A DNA stretch of 64,000 nucleotides from Nitritalea halalkaliphila LW7 (GTDB lineage Bacteria; Bacteroidota; Bacteroidia; Cytophagales; Cyclobacteriaceae), in NCBI RefSeq assembly GCF_000265075.1, contig NZ_AJYA01000001.1:35304-99303 (forward strand), read 5' to 3'. Position numbers and translations under genes: made by a program. Positions 59,091 through 64,000 of this stretch are shown here, one piece after another. The notes under the pieces were generated by a model. It ran no database searches. It worked only from the letters and a program-made list of their open reading frames with translations, and was not told the origin of the DNA. Positions within the stretch are counted from its first letter, which is position 1; each line of letters opens with the position of its first letter.

Positions 59091-60121
59091 GTACGTAGTA
59101 AAGGTTGTGTGCGGCTAGCGGCTGCCTTCACCACTTCGATCAGCATACCGAAGCGGGGATCATCCGAAAAGCCGAGGGTGTAACGTTTGTAAATTTGTTG
59201 GGCGATTACCGCCACCTTAAAGAGCCCGAAGACCTGATAATAGCTGAGGTCCTGCTCTCGGATTCCCTGCGCATCTGCGTAGCGCGCTACCCATTCTGCG
59301 CGGCGCAAATTGCCCGGCAAGTGGCTGCAGTTGAACTGCTTCAGAATCTCTGCATCATCTGGCTCCGCCCAGTACGCCAGGGTAGTACCTACATCCATTA
59401 GCGGATTTCCGATGCTGGCCATTTCCCAGTCTAAAATGCAGCGGATGCCTGCGGCTGGGTCTTCGTGAAGGACTAAGTTGTCATACTTATAATCATTATG
59501 CACCACGGTGTAGGCAGGCTCCTTTTTGGGTAGCGCTCCGCGCAAATAGTCCGCAGCTTCTTCCATGGCGGGTAGTTCGTCGGTGGCGGCTTGCTGATAG
59601 CGCCCGATCCAGCCTTCCACTTGGCGCTGCGTGTAGCCTTCCCCTTTATCAAAGGCTGCTAACTCAGGACTGCTAATCGGCAGGCGATGCAGGTCCAGCT
59701 GTGTCTGTAGGGCGGACTCGGATAAACGCGCGAAATCTGCAGCTTCTAAGCCCAACTTTTGGGGTACGCGACCCCGTAAAATCGGTCCACTAACGTCCTC
59801 CATTAGATAGAACGGACTGCCGATAAAGGACTCGTCAGCATAGGCACGGTAAACTTTGGGCGAGAGCCCAAAACCTGCGGCGGCCAGTGCTTCCAGCCAG
59901 CGGTATTCACGGAGCATGTCGTGTCCTTTCGCTACTTTCAAACCTAGTGGAGCACGGCGTAGAATGGCTGTGCCATCGGGGTGAAAGATACGGAAGGTTA
60001 GGTTGGAAAAGCCGGCGACGATGGGCTCTACACGGAGCTGATCGGTTTTACAGGCGAAGTGTTCCGCTAAAATCGGGTATAAAATTTCAGGACGAAGGGC
60101 TTTCGAAAGGCTCTCACTCAT
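59087..60121 (-). CDS. Aminoglycoside phosphotransferase-like protein (ACAD-associated)
   Basis: 344 residues of the APH/choline-kinase fold: FSNLTFRI (nucleotide loop), ILRRAP (Lys/Arg), YLMEDVSG, catalytic VVHNDYKYDNL and ILDWEMASIG. Members beside acyl-CoA dehydrogenase genes (ACAD10/11-like) phosphorylate hydroxyacyl-CoAs, notably 4-hydroxy acids, to enable their breakdown. The neighbour next door is such a dehydrogenase, which fits that role. Not an antibiotic-resistance gene by context. Confidence 0.87.
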   Translation of the reverse strand: MSESLSKALRPEILYPILAEHFACKTDQLRVEPIVAGFSNLTFRIFHPDGTAILRRAPLGLKVAKGHDMLREYRWLEALAAAGFGLSPKVYRAYADESFIGSPFYLMEDVSGPILRGRVPQKLGLEAADFARLSESALQTQLDLHRLPISSPELAAFDKGEGYTQRQVEGWIGRYQQAATDELPAMEEAADYLRGALPKKEPAYTVVHNDYKYDNLVLHEDPAAGIRCILDWEMASIGNPLMDVGTTLAYWAEPDDAEILKQFNCSHLPGNLRRAEWVARYADAQGIREQDLSYYQVFGLFKVAVIAQQIYKRYTLGFSDDPRFGMLIEVVKAAASRTQPLLRT

Positions 60122-61302
60122 CGGTAGCTTTTTAGAAGTTTTCGGGCTAAAACACTTTTATGCACTTCGTCGGGTCCATCGTATATCCGTGCCCCGCGCT
60201 CATGCCGGTACCAAAAGGACAGTAAGGTGTCGTCGGTGATGCCTAGCGCGCCATGGGTCTGAATGGCACGATCTAAAGTGTTCATCAGCATGTCAGAAAC
60301 AAAAAACTTGATCGTGGAGATGGCTTCTTTCGCTTCTTTGGCACCTTTTTCCTCGATTTGACGTGCGGTGTCTAGCACCATCAGGCGGGAAGCACGAATG
60401 TGAGCCGCAGACTCCGCGATCCAGTTTTGGATGCTTTGCTGCTGCGCGAGAGGTTGACCGGGGTTCAATTCTCGTTTTAGCGCATAGCGACACATCATTT
60501 CCAGTGCGCGCTCAGCTATGCCGATCCAGCGCATGCAGTGGTGAATGCGTCCGGGGCCTAGGCGCTCTTGGGCTAGCATAAAGCCCTGACCTTCCTCGCC
60601 GATGAGGTAAGCTGCGGGAACCCGGCAGTCATGGAAGCGCACTTCGGCATGAGAAAAATAGTCGGAACCCGTATCGCCCATAATGGGGATGTTTCGGACA
60701 AGTTCGAATCCGGGGGTGTCCAGTGGGACTAGCAGCATGCTGGCACGGCTGTATGGATTTTCTGCCTCGGGGTTCGTCAGCGCCATGACGATGGTAAAGT
60801 GAGCGCCATCGGCGGCTGTCGTGAACCACTTGTGGCCGGTAATACGGTAGCTGTCACCATCGCGCACGGCTCGTGTGGACAGGTGTACGGGGTTAGAGCC
60901 GGCATGCTCAGGTTCTGTCATGGAAAAGCAAGAGCGAATTTCTCCTCTTTCCAGTGGGTGTAGAAATTGGCGTTTTTGACTTTCCGAGCCGAAAAGATGG
61001 AGCAGTTCCATATTGCCGATATCTGGGGCTTGGCAGTTGCAAAGGTAGTGCCCGAGCGGACTTTTGCCCAGCAGGGCGGACACTTCGGCGAATTCACTCA
61101 GGCGTAGGCCGAGACCTCCGGAACTTTCGGGAAGGTGCGGATTAAAGAGCCCGCGCCGCCGTGCCTCCTCCCGCATACGCTGCAGCTTGGGCAGATGCTC
61201 TTTAAAATGCCCATAGATAATCGAGAGTTCTTCTGGATAGACCACTTCCTCTAAGAAGACTGAATAGGCTGTGAGGAGGGCTTGCAAGTTACTTGGGTTC
61301 AT
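60118..61302 (-). CDS. Acyl-CoA dehydrogenase
   Basis: 394 residues from the ATG at 61302 (MNPSNLQALLTAY). FAD enzyme with SCFSMTEPEHAGSN, KWFTTAADGAHF, LIGEEGQGFMLAQERLGPGRI and the C-terminal IQTHGALGITDD and YDGPDEVHKS, a strong match to the ACAD10/11-like class. Introduces a double bond into acyl-CoA. The start is placed after the SDR stop, 13 bases upstream. It is one of four linked acyl-CoA genes with overlaps of about 4 bases. Confidence 0.92.
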   Translation of the reverse strand: MNPSNLQALLTAYSVFLEEVVYPEELSIIYGHFKEHLPKLQRMREEARRRGLFNPHLPESSGGLGLRLSEFAEVSALLGKSPLGHYLCNCQAPDIGNMELLHLFGSESQKRQFLHPLERGEIRSCFSMTEPEHAGSNPVHLSTRAVRDGDSYRITGHKWFTTAADGAHFTIVMALTNPEAENPYSRASMLLVPLDTPGFELVRNIPIMGDTGSDYFSHAEVRFHDCRVPAAYLIGEEGQGFMLAQERLGPGRIHHCMRWIGIAERALEMMCRYALKRELNPGQPLAQQQSIQNWIAESAAHIRASRLMVLDTARQIEEKGAKEAKEAISTIKFFVSDMLMNTLDRAIQTHGALGITDDTLLSFWYRHERGARIYDGPDEVHKSVLARKLLKSYR

Positions 61303-61315
61303 GTGGTTAGGGGGG

Positions 61316-62083
61316 TTAAATGGTGAATCCGCCATCTGCGGTGAACACAGCGCCTGTGGTGTAGGCAGATGCGTCAGTAGCTAAAAACAGGGCCATGGCG
61401 GCGATTTCTTCGCTGCTGCCTGCCCGCTTGATGGCTAAGGTGCGCATCATGTGTTGCATGATTTTTTCATTCGACCAGAGCGCTTCTGAAAATTTGGTTT
61501 TAATGAGCCCGGGGCAAATGGTATTCACGCGAATTTTCTGGTCGCCCCATTCTTTGGCGAAAACTTTAGAGAGGGAAATAAGGGCTGCCTTGGAGACGGA
61601 GTAGATGCCGAGGCCAGGTTCTGGGGAGAGGCCACCCACGGAGGAGACATTGATGACGGCAGCGCCAGAGGAGGCCCGCAGGTACGGGAAGGCAAGCTTC
61701 ATCAGCTCAAAGGGTGCTTTCACATTCACGTCCATGATTTTATCGAAGGCGCTTACGTCAGTTTCATGCACAGGTCCAAAAACGGGGTTGGAGGCGGCAT
61801 TATTCACTAAAATGTCCAGCTGCCCATATTTTTCTATGGTGCCTTCTATCAGCTTGGGCAGGGAGCCGATATCTCCTACGTTACAGGCGATGCCCTGCAC
61901 CTCATAGCCTTTTTGGCGAAGAGCGGCAGCTTCATGATCGAGGGCTTCCTGCTTGCGGCTCGAGATGATTACCTTGGCGCCAGCCGCAGCGAAAGCCTCT
62001 GCGATTCCCAGGCCGATTCCTTTACTGGCTCCCGTAATGAGTGCCACTTTTCCACTTAACGAAAATAATTCTTGTAAATCCAT
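61316..62083 (-). CDS. Short-chain dehydrogenase/reductase (SDR)
   Basis: 255 residues. TGASKGIGLGI (cofactor), LVNNAAS (NNAG-type), VINVSSVGG (Ser), YSVSKAAL (YxxxK) and PGLIKTKF. Resembles DHRS4-type classical SDRs. First gene of the acyl-CoA operon (SDR, ACAD, APH-like, HADH). Could oxidise a hydroxyacyl or carbonyl intermediate of the same pathway. Exact substrate unknown. Confidence 0.88.
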   Translation of the reverse strand: MDLQELFSLSGKVALITGASKGIGLGIAEAFAAAGAKVIISSRKQEALDHEAAALRQKGYEVQGIACNVGDIGSLPKLIEGTIEKYGQLDILVNNAASNPVFGPVHETDVSAFDKIMDVNVKAPFELMKLAFPYLRASSGAAVINVSSVGGLSPEPGLGIYSVSKAALISLSKVFAKEWGDQKIRVNTICPGLIKTKFSEALWSNEKIMQHMMRTLAIKRAGSSEEIAAMALFLATDASAYTTGAVFTADGGFTI

Positions 62084-62268
62084 TGGCTTAGTCGTATGAT
62101 TTTGGGTTTAAGATAACTAAAAAGAAAGAGGAAAGCATGATTTTCCTGAAAATGTTATGCATACCGAGTATTTTTCTTTACTTTAGACAGGCGAAAGGGG
62201 GGATATGCAGGGTATGTAGCAGGTGCTCTCTTTCGGTTTATTACATGAAAAACTAAACCCAATTATCC

Positions 62269-63228
62269 ATGAAACAAGTGAGTTTTAAGCAGCTAGGGCT
62301 GCCAGAGGAGGTACTTTTCGTAGAGGATGTTCCCAAGCCGGAGCCAGCGGCGGGCGAGGCACTTATTCGGATTACTGCCCGAAATATTAATCCTTCCGAT
62401 ATCATGTTTATCCGTGGCATGTATGGCATCACGCCGGAGCTGCCTTCCAGTGCCGGCTTCGAGGCGGTGGGTCGTGTAGAGGTCAGCGGTGGCAAAATTC
62501 CGGTGGGCACTAAGGTTATTTTCGCAGCTACGGGCACTTGGCGGGAATACATCGCTCTTTCGGAGCAGGCGATTATTCCGGTTCCAGAGGAGCTTTCCGA
62601 TGAGGTGGCTTGCCAGGCTTTTGTGAACCCCATGACGGCCTACGGGATGATCGAATCCCTGCAGATGCGGGAAGGGCAGACCTTGCTGATCACAGCGGGT
62701 GCTTCGGCCTTCGGGAAATTTGCGATTCAGCTGGCGGCTGCTAAGGGTATCGAAGTGCTCTGTACGGTGCGTCGGGAGGAGCAGAAGGAGGCGCTTTTGG
62801 CCCTCGGGGCCAAAAAAGTCTACAATACCGAAACAGAGAAGCTTCCCAAGGCGCTTTTAGCGGATTACCCGAAAGGCATCGACGTAGTTTTCGATGCAGT
62901 GGGAGGGACTTTAGGGGCACGTGCGCTGAGCTGTCTGCGCTATGGAGGTACGATGCTGGTTTTCGGGCTGCTAAGCTTGGAAAATATTCCTTTAAATTCT
63001 GGTTTATTGATCTTCAAGAATTTGACAGTGAAAGGCTTCTGGCTAAGCTCTTGGATTCAGGCGCTTTCCACGGCAGAGCGGGAAAAAGCCTTTACTGCGG
63101 TCATCGGTCAGCTGATGCAGGGGACGCTGCGTAGTGATGTAGCGGCACGTTATACCTTGGATGAAATTCAGGAAGCCCTGAAGGCCTATGAGGCGGGAGG
63201 AAGAACAGGTAAAATTCTTTTGGTGTAA
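62269..63228 (+). CDS. Zinc-less medium-chain oxidoreductase (quinone reductase/MECR-like)
   Basis: 319 residues. N-terminal GroES-like domain (PAAGEALIRITARNINPSD), ending FVNPMTAYGMIE; cofactor loop AGASAFGKFAIQLAA (AxxGxxA type) for NADPH. The lack of the structural zinc Cys cluster excludes zinc alcohol dehydrogenases. FDAVGG and the C-terminal GRTGKILLV are family signs. Similar to trans-2-enoyl-CoA reductase MECR and quinone oxidoreductases. Starts 185 bases from the divergent SDR operon. Confidence 0.87.
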   Translation: MKQVSFKQLGLPEEVLFVEDVPKPEPAAGEALIRITARNINPSDIMFIRGMYGITPELPSSAGFEAVGRVEVSGGKIPVGTKVIFAATGTWREYIALSEQAIIPVPEELSDEVACQAFVNPMTAYGMIESLQMREGQTLLITAGASAFGKFAIQLAAAKGIEVLCTVRREEQKEALLALGAKKVYNTETEKLPKALLADYPKGIDVVFDAVGGTLGARALSCLRYGGTMLVFGLLSLENIPLNSGLLIFKNLTVKGFWLSSWIQALSTAEREKAFTAVIGQLMQGTLRSDVAARYTLDEIQEALKAYEAGGRTGKILLV

Positions 63229-63254
63229 TGCAAGAGGTTTAGCGGCAGTCTATT

Positions 63255-63297
63255 AAAAACCACCTTTCACTAAAATGTACGTGAAAGGTGGTTTTTT
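63255..63297 (+). terminator. Terminator after the oxidoreductase gene
   Basis: AAAAACCACCTTTCAC and GTGAAAGGTGGTTTTT, a perfect 16-bp stem with a 10-base loop and T-run. Confidence 0.9.
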
Positions 63298-63371
63298 GTC
63301 AGGTAAGGAGATGAAGTTGAAAACTTATGTTCCCTTTCCCTAAGAAATGAGGGGCTTATTCTTTATCTTTA

Positions 63372-63391
63372 CAGGTAACCTAATATACCTG
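63372..63391. repeat. Inverted repeat just upstream of the GAF sensor gene
   Basis: CAGGTA-8 bases-TACCTG, ending five bases before the ATG; it would cover the ribosome-binding area if folded. Confidence 0.35.
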
Positions 63392-63395
63392 CATC

Positions 63396-64000
63396 ATGAA
63401 GCTAACTCCCGAACAGGATTACGCGCGTGCCAAATATGTTGTGGACTCAGCAGTAAACTGGCATGAAGAATTTAGTTCTTTACGCGAGATCACGCGTACG
63501 AGTAGTCTTGTTACCGAGGCACAGATTTCCTTCATTAATATATTAGATTTTGCGACCCAGTGGACGGTGGCAGCGCATGGCATCGATGTCTCTCAGATGG
63601 ACAAGGAGGAGAGCGTTTGCCAATATACTGTTTTCGAGGATGAAAGTTTCGAGGTGGTGTCGCTGAGTAATGATGAGCGCTTTAAAAACGCATTCTATGT
63701 GCAGGAATTCCCTCACCTGGAGTACTATTTTGGGGTGCCGATAAAAGCTTCAAATGGCTTGCATGTAGGGGCACTTTGTGTCATGCATGATAACAGGCTC
63801 CATCTCACGGATGAGCAAAAGCAGGTATTAAAAAATTTTGCTAAGATCATTAGTAATCAGTTTGCGCTTTTAGAAAACCTGAAGGCGAAGGAGGAGAAAT
63901 TTCAGCGTTTAGCGAAAAATCAAGCGCGACTGATGCATGATGTACGTGCTCCTTTAGCTTCTTTCTCCATCTTAGCTGAAATGTATGCCGATACAGATAC
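63396..64000 (+). CDS. GAF-domain histidine kinase-like sensor (3' partial)
   Basis: Open from the ATG at 63396 to the window end (202 codons seen). The N-terminal ~160 residues form a GAF domain (FINILDFATQWTVAAHG, YFGVPIKASNGLHVGALCVMHD, NFAKIISNQFALLENL), the last part a coiled coil leading to an H box LMHDVRAPLASFS. This is a HisKA-like start, so a kinase is likely, but the ATPase domain lies outside the window. The H box resembles the one in the 30030 sensor (HLVRAPLA). Ligand unknown. Confidence 0.8.
   Translation, partial: MKLTPEQDYARAKYVVDSAVNWHEEFSSLREITRTSSLVTEAQISFINILDFATQWTVAAHGIDVSQMDKEESVCQYTVFEDESFEVVSLSNDERFKNAFYVQEFPHLEYYFGVPIKASNGLHVGALCVMHDNRLHLTDEQKQVLKNFAKIISNQFALLENLKAKEEKFQRLAKNQARLMHDVRAPLASFSILAEMYADTD

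Noticed and set aside
59087-60121. Aminoglycoside resistance kinase
   Set aside because: The fold matches, but the acyl-CoA gene context and ACAD-associated motifs point to lipid metabolism.

Overview
The window reads as chromosome of a member of the Bacteroidota, most likely a Cytophagales/Cyclobacteriaceae-type bacterium (inference). Supporting signs seen directly are a type IX secretion (T9SS) C-terminal sorting domain, an Oar-like TonB-dependent receptor, AsmA-like and PAS/GAF sensor proteins of the kind common in this phylum, and at least ten matches to the Bacteroidota -7 promoter element TAnnTTTG, nearly all just upstream of start codons. Nothing looks phage-derived or plasmid-like. 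I saw no insertion sequence, CRISPR array, rRNA or integrase.

Layout. 1-5.3 kb: two GH13 amylases (one T9SS-secreted, one lipoprotein) around a class II fructose-bisphosphate aldolase. 5.5-11.4 kb, all leftward: a DUF885 peptidase, pfkA overlapping mgsA, an ECF sigma / membrane anti-sigma-like / Spy-like trio, and a tandem universal stress protein. 11.9-17.7 kb: a tight leftward envelope-glycan operon (YfhO membrane protein, glycosyltransferase, FkbM methyltransferase, flippase). 17.8-23.3 kb: ffh, dprA, a MerR regulator, two tandem tRNA-Asp genes, and divergent galE and UDP-glucuronate decarboxylase. 23.5-26.7 kb: a rightward lipid operon (accA, metallo-beta-lactamase-fold hydrolase, patatin, acyltransferase). 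26.7-31.7 kb: a LytTR response regulator divergent from a PAS/GAF histidine kinase, then a 7TM-PAS sensor that lacks an ATPase domain. 31.7-36.2 kb: a lipoprotein, an M28 peptidase and two tRNA-modification genes (truC-like, mnmA). 36.3-42.3 kb: a second phosphofructokinase with a mixed active-site signature, a large AsmA-like protein, an alpha/beta hydrolase and a Crp/Fnr regulator. 42.3-51.3 kb: the Oar-like receptor, then a TetR - ABC - HlyD - TolC export operon whose ATPase has lost most catalytic motifs. 51.3-56 kb: a Tat-exported Gfo/Idh/MocA oxidoreductase, an AGCS symporter, glycerate kinase and a small membrane protein. 56-63.2 kb: a VOC-ABM fusion protein, a lipoprotein, a four-gene fatty-acid/acyl-CoA operon, and a medium-chain oxidoreductase. 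A GAF sensor runs off the right edge.

The dominant feature is sequence quality. About twenty genes, including essential ones (fbaA, accA, pfkA), are broken by single-base indels, often at homopolymers, while the protein continues perfectly in the next frame. I treat these as likely sequencing errors and annotate the joined genes. Two apparent gene fusions (AccA-hydrolase and YfhO-glycosyltransferase) disappear once such an indel is corrected.

I did not find a clear new defence or mobile system. The items most worth a second look are the degenerate ABC exporter with its upstream inverted repeat, the ATPase-less 7TM sensor, and the in-frame stop in the histidine kinase.
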